Below are positions 30,210 to 42,359 of a stretch of DNA of 64,000 bases, one piece after another (the first letter of the stretch is position 1; each line of letters opens with the position of its first letter). The DNA is from Favolaschia claudopus (Eukaryota > Basidiomycota > Agaricomycetes > Agaricales > Mycenaceae), in assembly GCA_037176885.1 (NCBI GenBank), contig JAWWNJ010000036.1, forward strand, positions 1,364,001-1,428,000, read 5' to 3'. The notes under the pieces were generated by a model. That model was not told the origin of the DNA. It did not search any database and saw only the letters and a list, made by a program, of their open reading frames with translations. Made by a program: the position numbers and the translations under genes.

Positions 30210-31547
30210 TAATTTGCGAAGCTTACCGTCTTTCGCAACTCGCGTGGGAGCGAGTCAGGGGTTCATGGGTCCTAATTTTCATTCGTCGGCAACGCGCAAT
30301 CGGGCGATCATCGTTAGTTCTTGTTTGATCACTCACTGAAATGGTTGGGCGACGAAGCGAGTCTTTCATCGCAATCTAGGCGGGGGAACTCGTTGTTTTT
30401 GTATTATCTGGAACTATTACGTGTTTCGATTCACATTCTACGGCTTGAATTTATTTCTGTTTTCCTTTATACTAGGTGCTTGCTTGGTGCAGGCTGGGTT
30501 ACTTACTCTGCATACTTAATTTGTGGGCTTTACTTTCAGATCCGTTTCACGAAGCATAGACTGGTTGACTTCCCATAGTACTATTTATTTCTTATAGTAT
30601 TTGAAGGGGTGCCAATGATGCCAACTTACAAGCTTTGATGGTGTCGAAATATTATCCGTTCGTTTCCAGCATGCTTTTTTATTAAGTAGTAGACTTGGAA
30701 TAGTTTCATTCAGAACTCTCTCACAGGTTGAAAACTCTGAGGGAGGCCTGCAGGAGCCCTTTCCGTCTCGTCTGCGTGTCTCAACGCGTTTGGGACGCGT
30801 CAATACGCGTATTTGGTGGCGACCATCAAACGGACCACTTAGCTCGTCCGGCATCACCACTACATATGGATTCCTGCAGTTGCCGACAAATGGCAAGCGG
30901 CAATACCCGAGCACCCGAGATCGGCACAAGGTCCGCACTTCCCAGATTCATCTATTCAGTGGAAATGCAGGCGGATTAAATCTGAACAGGGGGTCCCTAC
31001 CCCCCGTTCAGATTTTCCATCTAACAAGCTTTAGTACGAGTTAAAAACAGCTGAAATGAGATCTGAGCCCGATGGGGTCCCCCGGCATCTCCTCCGGAAA
31101 AGCAAATATATTCCAAAAAAAATATTTACCACTATGGGAAGTCATCCACTGTCTTTCTCCAGGTTTCAGCAGTCTGGAACTGCCATACACATTCTGGACG
31201 TTTGACTAGATCTGAATTTTGACCTGCCGGTGAATAAGTAAGTAAATTCATGAATAGAAAATTGAAGTCCCCAGGGCATTTTGGTGCCAGTACGGGAGCC
31301 GAGACTCGAAAGCAGAGCCTGAAGCCGAAGTTGAACAGTGGAAGTTGAAACTTGAAAGCGACGAACTTTTGACGAACTTTGAACATTGGTTAACGTTGAA
31401 CACTCGGCGCTGATCGGCCGAAGGTCAGGCACATTGCGTCATTTGGTGATTTGAATCCGACCTTTTAAGACACTCAGTCTCAGACTTTGAGGACTGTCAG
31501 AGGAGCTGTCTTTCTCTTATACCACCCACATCTGCGTGAATTCCAAT
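30210..31547. other. Intergenic with a second hairpin at 30978-31015
   Basis: No gene. AAATCTGAACAGGGGG (30978-30993) and CCCCCCGTTCAGATTT (31000-31015) pair at 15 of 16 positions around a 6-nt loop. Its strand polarity and role are unknown. Confidence 0.5.
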
Positions 31548-32459
31548 ATGACGGATCGTTCCAACTCCCGAAGCAGGGACCCAGTGGTGCGTGGATTGGC
31601 CGTGTACGCTTTGACCTGGGCTAATTCTGTTTGTACCATCCTCCAGACTTCATCGGGTCGCGGTGGAATGGGGAATATGCGTCCCGCCTCAGATTCAAGA
31701 GAGCGCCCAGTAGGTGGACCCGACGATTTCTCGGATACCCGTGGGCGTGAGCCAGCGGTAGCAATTTCAGAGGTACGCTCGACCGGCCGAGGGGGCGCCG
31801 GTAATTTTCGTTCCCCATCCCGCGATGTAGCGGACGATCGCGACATCCGGGGACTAGGTGAGCGGGAGGTTATCCGTGCGCACGAAGAACAGGATCGCGA
31901 AGGCGTGTATTCCACCGGCCGTGGAGGTATGGGAAATATGAGTCGATCGCGATCAAGGGGAGGGGAGCAGCTCGTGTCGCCTTCACCCTCCCGCACAAAC
32001 TCCACAGGACCGGTGCACTCGAGCGGGCGCGGTGGCGCGGGTAACATTGCCCCCGGCCCTGCCCCACCGTACGAGCGTGGACGGACCGTGACTGCCGATC
32101 TGGAGGGAGTGTCAGTATTTTTCCTATCCACCAATCACATATTGATAATCCGTGTTTTCAGGCACTCCACCGGACGCGGAGGCATCGCGAATCTGACCTC
32201 CTCTCACGCCCCGCCGCCCGAACAAATCGTGCACCACCCCGGCGAATACGAATCCTCAGGGCGCGGCGGCGCCGGGAATATGTCCCGCTCGCGGGAACGT
32301 ACATCCAGCAAAGAGCGCAGCTCTGGGATCGCTGGGTTATGGAACCGTATGCAAGGCCATGGGCATCACCCAGAGACGATCCAGGAAGGGAACCAGCCCC
32401 CCGGGCTGGATGGCGGTGTCGATGTCACTGTTGGCGGCGGTGGACGTGGTGCGATCTGA
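31548..32459 (+). CDS. DUF3602 (PAR32-like) repeat protein, 266 aa
   Basis: Exons 31548-31586, 31647-32110 and 32162-32459 give 801 nt. Six copies of the motif S-[ST]-G-R-G-G-[AMI]-[GA]-N occur (for example SSGRGGMGN, STGRGGAGN), which define DUF3602, the family of yeast Par32. Par32 is phosphorylated on rapamycin treatment and regulates ammonium transporters; whether that holds here is unknown. The rest is low-complexity, rich in R, S, G and P, and likely disordered. Both introns are multiples of three or leave the frame open, so a read-through ORF exists from 31536. I prefer the spliced form because the intron segments lack the compositional bias. Confidence 0.8.
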   Translation: MTDRSNSRSRDPVVRGLAVYALTWANSVCTILQTSSGRGGMGNMRPASDSRERPVGGPDDFSDTRGREPAVAISEVRSTGRGGAGNFRSPSRDVADDRDIRGLGEREVIRAHEEQDREGVYSTGRGGMGNMSRSRSRGGEQLVSPSPSRTNSTGPVHSSGRGGAGNIAPGPAPPYERGRTVTADLEGVSVFFLSTNHILIIRVFRHSTGRGGIANLTSSHAPPPEQIVHHPGEYESSGRGGAGNMSRSRERTSSKERSSGIAGLWNRMQGHGHHPETIQEGNQPPGLDGGVDVTVGGGGRGAI

Positions 32460-32903
32460 CCTTTTGTCGACATGACTTCTCAGCGTATCGCTGGATTGAT
32501 TTGTGATAGGTGCTTGTCGAGTTTGGCAGGCACGTGTGTTATACCTTTCTTAATCTCTGTACTTGGCTCTTATTTCATTTGTGTACGACTGTATGAGACG
32601 TTGTGAATATTATACGCCGCGAGCGAATTTTTGCGAATGCTTACTTGACAGAAGAAGAAAACAAAGAGCTAGGATGAACCGACTTCCCCTTGGACTGTCA
32701 AGGTAGAATCAGGCTATCGAGTCGGAGCTGGGGCATATGGCTCAGGAATTCACGCACTCCGCTTGACTGGTACATGTTCCACAATGTGAAGTTACAGAAG
32801 TCGAGATACAAGCGTCCCAAGGTATAGCGTGCGTGTATAAAGTAAATGCGTCCACCGGTACGTACAACTCACAGACCTCCCCCCACCTCCATCCGAATCA
32901 GAA
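32460..32903. other. Intergenic between convergent genes
   Basis: 3' flanks of the DUF3602 gene (plus) and the hydrolase (minus); nothing recognised. Confidence 0.5.
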
Positions 32904-34213
32904 TCAATCCGAATCATCCGAATCGTCCTGCAGGTACCCAGCCTTCTTCAATCCCTCAGTGAAGGGCGACACGACGGAGGCCTGTGCGGGAGAAATCTTC
33001 CCCGAGGACGTATTCCGCAGCACATTATCGTGGATCTGCGCGTTGATCCTGCAGCGTCGTCAGCATGAATCGAAGATCGAAATATCAGAAAAAGTGTGGA
33101 TTGGAAACCCACTCACTCCTTCGAATGCGAAGTGTTCCCAAAATGAATCGCCCCCTGGATCTGCATGAGCTCGGCGTCGACGCCGTTGTCCTGCATCAGC
33201 TTGAGCACCACCTGCGTCGATTCGATGCCGTAGGCGATATCCTCCGAGCAGTGAAGCAGCACGACGGGACACCGCACGCGACGGATGTTCTCCGGCGTCT
33301 GGGCTGTCCGCTTGACGAAGAAGTCGATAGTCGCGATACGGTACTCCTCGAGATGCTTCTTGCCCCAGTTCTTCATGGCCTGCGGGACGGCTCTTTTGAT
33401 CAGGCTGCGGAAGATATGGTGTCAATGAACGAAAGTTAAAGGAACGAAAAGCAAGCGGAATTACGCACGCGTTGGTGAGGCTCGTCTGTTGACCGCTGAA
33501 TCCGAGCTGGAGTGCGCCGCATACGGAGTCGAGCAAGGCGGTTTGGTCGACTTTATCCCCTTTGAAGGCTTCGACCCAGCAGTCGTGGATCTCCTCACGG
33601 CCTTCGGCGACTTCAGGAGGCTACGCAGCTCGTCAGTACGAATGCCACGATACAAGGAGCGTAAATCGCTCGCACCTCAGTGAGGGGAAGCGGAGAGACC
33701 ATAGTGAGCGACAGAGCCTTCTCAGGGTACGATATGGCGAACTGCAACGAGATGCAGGAGCCCATGGATACGCCGACGAAATGGCATGGCGGTAGACGAA
33801 GAGCTTTCTGTACGTGCGTAAGACGACGTCTTGAGTACTATTTTCGGGCTCGATGTGGATACAACAACACACCATGAATTCCATGATATCGTCCGCTGCC
33901 TGTTCCCTGCCGTAGGCCGGGCCAACCTTCCCCGACGTTTCACCATGACTGCGCAGATCCAAGGCGATAAGGTTGAAGCGTCTGAGGTTAGGATCCGCAA
34001 ATTGCACTGATGACGAGTCATGAATGCGTTTTCACAGTTGCAAAAAGAAAGTAGCATACGTTCGAAGAACTCTGAGGCGATATAGACCGGGTGGAGGAAG
34101 ATGATGGTGGGGATGTCCTTGTCGATAGACTTGGCGGACGCTTTCGCGGGAGTCGAGATGGTGTAGTGGATGTTAGCGGAGCCCGCGCTGCTCTTGATTT
34201 TGACGTCGGGCAT
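32904..34213 (-). CDS. Alpha/beta hydrolase, 334 aa
   Basis: Six exons: 34060-34213, 33873-34006, 33676-33807, 33469-33620, 33117-33404, 32904-33048; 1,005 nt, phases consistent. The fold is clear: oxyanion-side strand TIIFLHPVY near residue 36, LIALDLRSHGETSG, nucleophile elbow GVSMGS with Ser about residue 110, acid in VVLLHCSEDIAYG, and histidine in GAIHFGN. The C-terminus ends in an acidic DDSDDSD tail. The substrate is unknown; the family includes esterases, lipases and epoxide hydrolases. No signal peptide, so probably cytosolic. The second residue after the oxyanion His is Pro-Val rather than Gly. Confidence 0.88.
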
Positions 34214-34316
34214 CGTGGCGTGGTGCTGGGCGGATGGAGCGAAAGGTCAAGCAACAAAGTGAAGCCAGCGACGGGGTGCAGAGCAACGTCCGACCTCAAA
34301 CCAGGGGCCATTTGGT

Positions 34317-34323
34317 CTTTATA
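34317..34323 (-). promoter_or_regulatory. TATA box of the hydrolase gene
   Basis: TATAAAG on the minus strand about 104 nt upstream of the ATG at 34213. Confidence 0.45.
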
Positions 34324-34862
34324 ACGGGGTATATATGCAAATGCAAATGTAGGCAGACCCGCGCGGTCCTGGCCTAGGCCGCCTGATAGGAGGGTCGTGA
34401 ATATTGATCTGAGTCGAGATTATCATGCGCTTGGAAGATTGAATGGATTTGGGGACGCCGATCGTCCCCTATATTGAAGGAATCTGCCAATTGTACGCGG
34501 TCCGGCTTCGTCCGGAAAGTGATCCTGGACTTGGCAGGACTTGGCTGAGGATTCAAGTTTGCATGGTTTCGGGTGAGTATTCGTATGATACAGATGGATG
34601 AGGTTGGTGTTGGCGAGAATGACATTGAAACGGATACACGTCGCCAGAACGAAGAGCCGCAAATATTACCAATCGGAAAAAGGTCGACGATCGCGCTCGG
34701 ATGCGGAAGGTGGCCGTTGCGTGACGTAGATCGCCCTTGTGTAAGGAACAACTGTATTTAAGCTTCGATTCAGATTTCGATTCAGCTATCATCATCTTCT
34801 TCGTGCTCTGGAAGGCAGCAGTTGAGAACTTGAAGATAGAGTTAGCCAAGTAAAATACAGAA
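34324..34862. other. Intergenic
   Basis: Upstream flank of the hydrolase; no gene recognised. Confidence 0.5.
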
Positions 34863-35797
34863 CTAATAAGCTGACAACTCACGATCAACTTCGCGCAATC
34901 TCCTTTTTGCAATGAAGTCCTCAGCTCGCGACCAGTAATCACGACCCGTTTGTGCGCCTCTAACCCAATCCGACAAATATTCTGGGCAAATCACCGCCAC
35001 GAACCGCGGGTCCTGAGCGAGGTCGCTGAAGATTGGGTTGTCGTCCGATTGAAGGTTCTTGAAGGCGTCCTCTGTGTAAATGATGAGGGCGAGTGCGCGC
35101 AGAGAATTCCAATTTGGAAGGATAGTCTGGCACATGGAGAGATAATCGTCGTCGTTGAATGCTAGGTGAGTGAGGTGGGGAAGACGCGTGAGCGCAGACC
35201 ATGCCACCACGTCGATACCTCCTAATGGGACGTTGAAAATTTCCAGATGGGTTATTGAGGAAAAGAGCGGTAGGGTGAAATTGGGTGGGTCGAACCCAAA
35301 GAGTGCTTTCAATGTGCAGTGGAGACGTTTTAGAGAGAGGGTTATGTTGGTAACGCCTGTGCCGGCGGCTAGCCAGAGGTTATTGACGTTTGGGCAGGCG
35401 GACAGAATATCGAGCTCTATATCTGGGTCATCGTGCGAGAGATAGAGATTACGAGCAGACTTCTGGAGGAGATTCCGGCGCTTTATCATCACGGCGTACA
35501 GGCTCGAGTGTGCTATGGGGCCAGGAAGAGAGCCTCCTTCAGATGATAGTTTTTCTCCGTGAGACGATGGAGTCTGTGCAACGATGATAGTTTTATACAA
35601 CAGCGGCTCCAGCCTGAAAAATTGTGTCATTTCAAGAACACCGTGCTGAGCTTGAAAAAGAACCATATTTTTATACGCCAAGCGACTAACATGAACTTTG
35701 GAATCATTCGCGGCCAACATTGTGCCGCGAACACGAAAATTAGCTGCTCCAGCTCAGCGGGAAGGTCGATTGAGTAGGCTGCCATAGACTCCGCCAT
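34863..35797 (-). CDS. Conserved agaric hypothetical (F-box/LRR-like), 294 aa
   Basis: Exon 1 35664-35797 and exon 2 34863-35613, joined in phase through an intron with donor GTTCTT. The N-terminus IDLPAELEQLIFVFAAQCWPRMIPKFMLVAWRIKIWLEPLLYKTI is the signature of a large mushroom family (an LPxELExxIF start, then a V-A-W-R-x-K-x-W segment) related to F-box proteins. Leucine-rich-like strands follow (ACPNVNNLWLAAG, ITHLEIFNVPLGG, LPHLTHLAFNDDD). The role is unknown, possibly substrate recognition. A GTGAGT eight codons before the stop could mark a further intron, so the last residues are uncertain. Confidence 0.75.
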
Positions 35798-36286
35798 TAA
35801 ATACGACACGAGACTGCCTCAACAGGTAGTCTGGAAGAAAATGGCCGGAGAACGACGCGTCAAGCTCGAGATGATCAAGGTGGAGACCAAGTCACTGACC
35901 CTAACCCTATGGTGCGGCATTGGGAAAAAATGATGTCAATCGTGATTTGATCGCTTCCGGCTACCTCTGGCTCTTGCGCTGAGCACTCACCTCAGGCTTG
36001 CACTCACCAGCGCAGTTCGGAACACTGGATAGTGCGTTTATGGTCGCAACAGGTCGCAGTCTGTCGGTACCGCTTGGCACTGAGTACGAAATCTTTGGGT
36101 AGTACGCGCTACTAACCACCCACTTTGATATTTTTTTCGACAATGGCCACGGCCCACCGTGCCACGGTGAGCACGGGCGGCGTGGACGAGTTCCGCCTGT
36201 GTTAATGAAGTTTGCGGGTCAGCACGGGCGCTGATTCTCCGTCTCAACGCCGTGTCAAGGACCCGGGTACAACGTCTATCATTTTT
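35798..36286. other. Divergent intergenic region
   Basis: Shared upstream region of the gene at 34863-35797 (minus) and the membrane protein (plus). No other gene is seen. Confidence 0.5.
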
Positions 36287-36293
36287 TATAAAA
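36287..36293 (+). promoter_or_regulatory. TATA box of the type I membrane protein
   Basis: TATAAAA 82 nt upstream of the ATG at 36369. Confidence 0.6.
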
Positions 36294-36368
36294 CCCACCT
36301 GCGTTTTTCTAACCATGGTCTGAAGTTTTCTATCCTGCTTGTCGGCTTTTTGATCTTCACCCATCCCG

Positions 36369-37473
36369 ATGCCCTCTTTTACTTCACATCTCTTTCTACT
36401 CGCCAATATCTTACTGGGAGCTGCGGTCACGACGGCCACTCCCTTCCCTTTCCGCCGTCACCTACCGTTGGCAATATTTGGTCGGAGCTCTTCCTCCTCC
36501 TCGTCAAATCAGGATGCTCTCTGTCATGCCTACAATCTAAATCTGAATGCCACGGTGGATGGGGCGCTGCTCACTCGTGCTGTACAAGTAAACCAGACGG
36601 TTCTCGAGTGTCATTATTCGGATGGTGATATTTGCTCGTATTCCCGGGGCGTCCGGGGAGGATCATCGACATGTCCTGAAATTTCTACAGCTAGTACGGA
36701 GAGGTGTGTTATGCGAGGCTGCTATCTCCCTCGTCATCAATTAATTCGAACGAAATAGCGTTCCTCAAGTAGAATTCAATTGCAGCCCGCAGCATCTTCA
36801 CAAAGAGAAGCTGATAGGCAGCTCAATGACCTCAACTGCCGGAAATCTAGCTTGTGTGTACGCCGACGCAACGATGTGCAGCTATTCTGTATGTACTCGG
36901 TTTTCCTCACTGCGTTCGTTCTATTAGTAATAATATTCCCCAAGCAACACACAGGCTCCCTTTCTACGTCCATCGGTGCGGATCGCTGCCCCCACAGCGC
37001 CGTTGACTCGCCCGGTTCCGACTGTCCCGTTTCAACGTACGTTTCGTCCGTCGGTTCCGTTTACTCGCATTCCCGTTCATCACCCACCTTCATTCAGTAA
37101 ATCGTCAAACAATTCTAAATCAGCCGTTCTCTCCGCTTCCGACACCACATCTTCTTCGTCAGACAAACCTTCCGCTGCCATGATAGCTCTCATCGTCCTC
37201 AACGGCGTCCTCCTCCTCCTACTTCTTCTTCTATTGCTCAGCGCGGCTTGGCTCAAACGCTGGCGCTCCGGCGCCGCAAAACGAACTTACGATTCGGGGT
37301 ATCACAGTCTTCGCCTTGGGTCTGAAGGAGCAAATGCTAAGTACAAGACGGACGCGGATGAGGTGCCTCTGACGCATGGCGGACCTGGGAGATATCGGGA
37401 CGCATTTGACGCGAAAGAGGTTGCACGCGGGAGGAAGACGGAGGATGATGAGGATATGGACTTTTCCGCTTAG
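36369..37473 (+). CDS. Type I single-pass membrane protein, 318 aa
   Basis: Exons 36369-36703, 36786-36888 and 36955-37473 (957 nt, in phase). A signal peptide (SHLFLLANILLGAAVTTATP) precedes an extracellular part holding two related cysteine segments, LECHYSDGDICSYS and LACVYADATMCSYS, and an N-glycosylation-type NATV and NQT. A Ser/Thr/Pro-rich stalk leads to one membrane helix at about residues 222-246 (MIALIVLNGVLLLLLLLLLL). The cytoplasmic tail is ~70 residues and ends acidic. Such C-Y-x-D/C-x-Y proteins are common in agarics and unnamed. It could be a surface sensor or wall-linked protein; the sequence alone does not say. Confidence 0.8.
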
Positions 37474-37730
37474 GCATGGTATAGTATTTACTTTTTTGCT
37501 TTACAGTGAGTAATATTGTTTGTTGCAACATGGCGCATTTATTTCCAAAGAATCGTGCAGTCACAGGTCGTGAACATCGTACAAGGGAAGGTATAGAAAA
37601 TTCCAACGAGACCAAAGTACATAACATCCAGGCAGCGGAAAGAATGGCATTGGAAAAGAAAGCGTTGTGCAAGAAGCACGAGTGTGGTCAGGAGCGTTCA
37701 TCGTCGACTTTTTGTACATGGCATGCCGCA

Positions 37731-38267
37731 TCATACCCTAGGCAGCGCGTGAGTGAGTCTTAACGAAGATACATAGACAAAGCTGAGCAGAACGCACTCG
37801 TTAATTTGTCGCGCAACTGCCGGCTTCATCGTGAAAGGCGCAGTGGCGCCATCCATGGCCACCTCCTCAAAAGGTTCCGCCCCGAATTCCTCATAACGAT
37901 ACTCATAATCATCGATCCTCCGACCGCGCATACGCGCCAGAGCCGCCGCGCAGCATTCCACACCGAAGTACACCACAAGAGTGCAAATCACCGTCACGCG
38001 CAAAACGCTGAATGGCGTCGGCGGGTCGGCATTGACACTGAACTGTTGTTGGTTGGGGCCGCCGATGACGAGGCCGAAGAGGCGGAGGAGCGCGAGGAGG
38101 ATGAGGAATGAGCAGGCGGTCGTGAAGAGGAGTTCCGCGGCGAGGGAGAGGGCGCGGGTGATGGCTGGCCATGGAGGGTGCGTGGGTGCGGAGAGCGTGG
38201 AGGGGTGGGGGAGGGAGATGCGCAGCATATGCATTTTTGGGGGTGAGGACTGGGTTGCGGAGGACAT
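37731..38267 (-). CDS. Two-helix membrane protein, 178 aa
   Basis: One open frame from the ATG at 38267. Two membrane helices (AAELLFTTACSFLILLALLRLFGLVIG, split here: first helix about residues 43-70; second, VTVICTLVVYFGVECCAAALA, about 90-110) flank a short loop, followed by a charged, acidic tail with DDYEYRYEEFG. No family is recognised. A donor-like GTGCGT near the end (NE/CVLL) with an acceptor 39 nt on would give the same stop in the same frame, so the last ~20 residues may be intronic in part. It is convergent with the preceding gene. Confidence 0.65.
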   Translation of the reverse strand: MSSATQSSPPKMHMLRISLPHPSTLSAPTHPPWPAITRALSLAAELLFTTACSFLILLALLRLFGLVIGGPNQQQFSVNADPPTPFSVLRVTVICTLVVYFGVECCAAALARMRGRRIDDYEYRYEEFGAEPFEEVAMDGATAPFTMKPAVARQINECVLLSFVYVSSLRLTHALPRV

Positions 38268-38657
38268 GGGCGGGGACGTGAGGACGAGCGTAAGTAGATA
38301 GGGTGAGGTGGTTTTGAGTATACTTAAAAGAAGATATTGAATTAGATCGTAGAACGAGGCACTGATGCTGGGTCGGCTTGGTATGCATAATGCATTAGGA
38401 GTATGTAGTCGAATTACAAAGTATCGAGAAGCTCCTAAAATTCGTTGTTAATTGTTTTCATTAGGCGTGTTTCAACGTGCCGATGATGGCGTACATGGAA
38501 TATCATTCGACCAAGGTGGTTGTCCTTCTTGAACTCATAGGTGTCCGTTTGGTTTCCGTTCCATGTTGATTAAAATGGACGGATATTCACAGCTTCACGT
38601 CGCTTCGTCTTACAATAAAATCAAATCCACCTTCATCCACATCCTCCACCACCCTCC

Positions 38658-40023
38658 TCACATCAACGGAGCCAAAATCGACCTTTCCCGAACCCACCGA
38701 TCCGAACACCCCTCCATCAAATACTCCAACCCCAATTCAACTGCTTTTACCGACTCTTCAGGCGGACCCCAACCAACTTGGGGTGTGATCGCCACCAAAT
38801 GCTGGAGGTGTTTATTCAGCTTTTCAATTTATCTTTCCTTCAAGAGCATCACAATCGACTCACCGCCCCAACATGTTTCGCCGCCACATTCGCAAAATGC
38901 TCCTTGACCATCCCACCACAAGACCTCCGATACTCGCCCAGGAACTCCTCAATCAGACCCCTCGCACTCTCCCCCGCCTTCGCCTTCTTGAAAATATCCA
39001 AACAAAGCATCTCCGCGCAAAATTGCCCTACATCAAGCGCCGCAACACCCGCCTTGGCCAATTCCCAGTCAATGACATACACATTGTCGAGCGACGTAGA
39101 GCCATCGGCATTGGAGCGCAGGTTGACCATGACGTTCCCCGTCCAGAAGTCCCCCATTGTAAGCGTCTGCCGAGACGTCTGGATCTCGTGCGTTCGTTCG
39201 CTGATGATGGCGCGGATGTCGTCCAGATCGGATTCCGGGACGGGGAATTCTGGGAGGAGGGACACGAAGGGATGAGGCGGGGTGGATGTGAGTGTGGGGA
39301 TGAGACGGCCGTAGGTTATCCAGGAGGTTATTGCCTGTTTTAAACCATAGTGAGCAATTCAAGACTGACTAGACGCACGCGGGGAGAAGAAAGGAAGATA
39401 CTTACCTTCCCCTGCTCATTCTCAAAAAACATATCCAACACCTTTGAATTCTCCTCCCTCGCACCCCATGCATGCAGCCTCCCGAGAAACTCTCCCAACG
39501 CACGACCGATCTCCCGCGCCACCTCCACCGAAGGCGCGTTCTCACCCATCATCAAGGCCTTCAAATTCATCGATCCCTCGCCGCAATCCTCCATAATGAT
39601 GACATGGGCTTCTTCGTCGAAGTGGTACACCTCTGGTACCGTCGCCGCGCCGAGACCATCGACGACGTGTTGCTTGACTTGGCGCAGAGCCTCGACTTCG
39701 AACGTCTGAATGACCAACCATATCATCAATCTCGTTCTTTCACAAATGTTATATGAAAAAAACATGGGACTCACCTGCCGCTTCAAATCAAACGCCATCT
39801 CAACACGACTCGCCACATACGGCCTCGCGTGCTTCGCAACCAGAGTTTTCTTCCCGTCGTACGGCTCCGCGAGATGGAGGCGGAACGCAAAGTTTCCTGT
39901 TCCACCGGTCAAGGCGGTGACGGTATGAGACGCAAATTTTGTCGAGGCGAGGTAGGATTGGAGGCCGGTGGGGGTGGAGAGGTCGTGTTGCTCGTTTTCT
40001 TCGTGGGAGGATGCGGAGGACAT
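38658..40023 (-). CDS. APH/aminoglycoside-phosphotransferase-fold kinase, 387 aa
   Basis: Exons 39775-40023, 39406-39705, 38864-39334 and 38658-38801 (1,164 nt, in phase). The family is seen from the N-lobe TALTGGTGNFAFRL and KTLVAKHAR (Lys), the C-lobe HVIIMEDCG, EIGRALGEFLGRLH, the Brenner-like loop TMGDFWTGNVMVN (about 242-254) and metal-binding VIDWELAKAG (Asp about 272). These are APH-like small-molecule kinases (methylthioribose kinase, choline kinase relatives). The usual His of H-x-D in the catalytic loop is Met here (MGD). It is the intact paralogue of the broken gene at 42971-45603, in inverted orientation. The substrate is unknown. Confidence 0.88.
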
Positions 40024-40566
40024 CGTTTGGGAGGCTGAATGTGGGAGTCAAAGACTTTGTTGGGGAGGAAAAAGTAGTCTTTGAGTTTGTCCAGCGTTCG
40101 ATTATGAGAATTGCGTCGAAACACCAACCTGAGAAGAACTTGTTACTGGAAGCCTGAAGCTTGAAAGCGCGGTCCTCTGAAACGCTGGGATCCTGATATC
40201 CTACTTGCACGGCATCGATATATGGACGAGGAGATGAGTCAGGTTGAGTCAGAGTAGGACCGCCAGCGGCTCACGGGTCGCGACAGTCAGATCCGCCTCC
40301 GCGTCGTCGACGTCGACGTTGAAGGAGGATCTCGAGATGCGTGTCAATAATTCCCAAATTGGGCTAATTTTTGCGATTATTGGAGGTCAGGCGCAATACT
40401 TAGTGCTCATGTAGGCTCGTGACCTTCGCTGAACGAAGGCGGCATTAGATAGTCGATATATCAAGAACGTATGTTGTAAGGATCGACTGGCTCTAATATT
40501 ACACTCTACTAAAAGCAAAGACTCGGTTGAGACTCGGACACAAAAAACCCGACATCCGCAGCACAA
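40024..40566. other. Intergenic
   Basis: Upstream of the APH gene and downstream of the fucosyltransferase-like gene; nothing recognised. Confidence 0.5.
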
Positions 40567-42359
40567 TCAATGGTCATCAGCCCCAGGCTTCCCCCAATTC
40601 ACAATCCTCACAACCCCACCCTGCCACGCCTCAACCCGATGCGCCGCAATCAGCGATACCGTTGACACCCTCGTCCCCACCATCCCCATCCCGCCCGACT
40701 GAATCGCCGCATCCAAAATCAACGGATACCACCCCCCAAACCGCTCAATCGTCTCTAACCCACTATGATCGACTTGATACCACCCAAACTCCTTCACCTC
40801 ATCCCAGAACTTGCTGTCCGTTTCGTCGCTCGTGACGATGACATGTGAGATGGATAGGCCGCGCTTAGTGAGGAGCTCGGCTTTGACCTCGTCGACGCGC
40901 CGGGCGTAGGTGGACAGCGGCGCGAAACATTCTTCGCGTGGGCGGGTGCACCAGGTGCCAAAGTCGCCGTGGCGGACGTGGACGGCGATGTACTGTGCGC
41001 GGAGGAGTATAAAGATGATGAATCAGTATTCAAGGTATTCAAGCTGGATTTTGAAGGGCAAGACGTACGGGAGGGATGCTTTCGTTTTCGTGGAGGTCGA
41101 ATGTATGGCGGAGGTAGTCCCTCGAGAGGGCTTCTATGCGGGGATTCCAGTGCAGATGCTTGCCTACGAGGCGCCAGCCGGTGCTGTACTCCGTCATGTA
41201 CTCGTGAGGCTGTATTTTTTAAGGAAAAAAATCAGTTAGATGGTATAGCGGAAGAATTTGCGACGCACGGAGAAATTGGACACCCAATACATATGGTCGA
41301 AGCATGTGAGCTGCTCGTCGGGAGGGAGCGACAGTTTGAGGCGTGGCGACTGCGTCGGGGTACGAAGGCTCTTCCGCCGCATGTCGGGGAACGTGAGCGC
41401 CATGAGGCCAGCGAACTTCGCGTGGTGCTGGTCGTCTTGAGACAGCTTGATCGAAGGAGGGGGCGTGGTCCACGATATATCTCGAGAAATGTTATTCCGG
41501 GTCCAGACGGTACATCAAAGGCAATACTCACCGAGATGGAGAATACCAGGCGCCCTGCTGGGATGCGGATTCTTGTTCCTCGTACTGACTCCTTTCCAGA
41601 TGCTCCAGCAGCCTAATGGGTCGACAGTCGTGCTGTTCCGATCCTGCTGACCCCGTGAGCATCGTAGCACGAAAAAGAATGCAAGCTGCGCGCACCTTCA
41701 CCTGCCACCATTCGAGAATGGGCATCCCCAATGCCTTCGAGAGTCTGGGTACATCGAACATAACGCCAAAGTCGATGGGAGGCACGGTTTTATTAGTCGT
41801 GTGGCGGACCTGTGCCGGGGTAAAGAAAGGCAGTACGGGGACGCGTTCGGTCAATATTGCGAGATAGATGAGGTTCATCTGCGAGAAAAGTAGTCAATAA
41901 AACGGCGCGAGTGGGAGACCGGTGCATCTTACATATCCTATGAGATCGTTTGCTGACGGGGAGGTCAGCCTTGGACAACCGAAGAAGGTATGAGATGCGT
42001 ACTATATCCAGTTCCCGGCCACGACGTGATGTATTGCACGTCATCTCGCAAATTATCTGGACTCCGTTGAGCCGCAGCTACTGGATCAAGAAAGATAAGG
42101 CGTTGAACGTACCTCGAAATGCGTCCGTTGGAGGGCCATTCAAAAGATCCCGGACAGCCTGAGGAGGCGGAGGAGTGTTTGACGGAATCTCTGCCTGGGG
42201 CACGAATACATCATGGTGGTGGGGACAAGGAGGGTCCACGGAGGATACACGACCGGCGTAGTAGCCAACAAAGCCCAGGAACAAAGCAGCGAAAAGAACT
42301 CGAGGACTTGGGCGACGCAGAAACGAGGGCGAGCTTCGGAGAGGGCTTAGGAAAGACAT
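40567..42359 (-). CDS. O-fucosyltransferase-like type II membrane glycosyltransferase, 464 aa
   Basis: Eight exons: 42113-42359, 42003-42056, 41933-41952, 41696-41878, 41532-41643, 41269-41480, 41069-41209, 40567-40992; 1,395 nt, in phase. An N-terminal anchor (VLFAALFLGFVGYYAG, about residues 20-36) is followed by DNLRDDVQYITSWPGTGYTN, LIYLAILTERVPVLPFF, PPIDFGVMFDVPRLSKAL, PILEWWQVK. The sugar-nucleotide region has AVHVRHGDFGTW, HVIVTSDE and a C-terminal VGTRVSTVSLIAAHRV segment. H-x-R-x-G-D is the GDP-fucose-binding signature of the O-FucT superfamily. A Golgi location is inferred. Exon 3 is only 20 nt. An upstream in-frame ATG at 42434 is possible; the chosen start places the anchor near the N-terminus. 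Confidence 0.82.

Noticed and set aside
31517..32134. 205-aa minus-strand ORF opposite the DUF3602 gene
   Set aside because: Mirror frame of the repeated GRGG codons; the plus strand has the family motif and splice sites.
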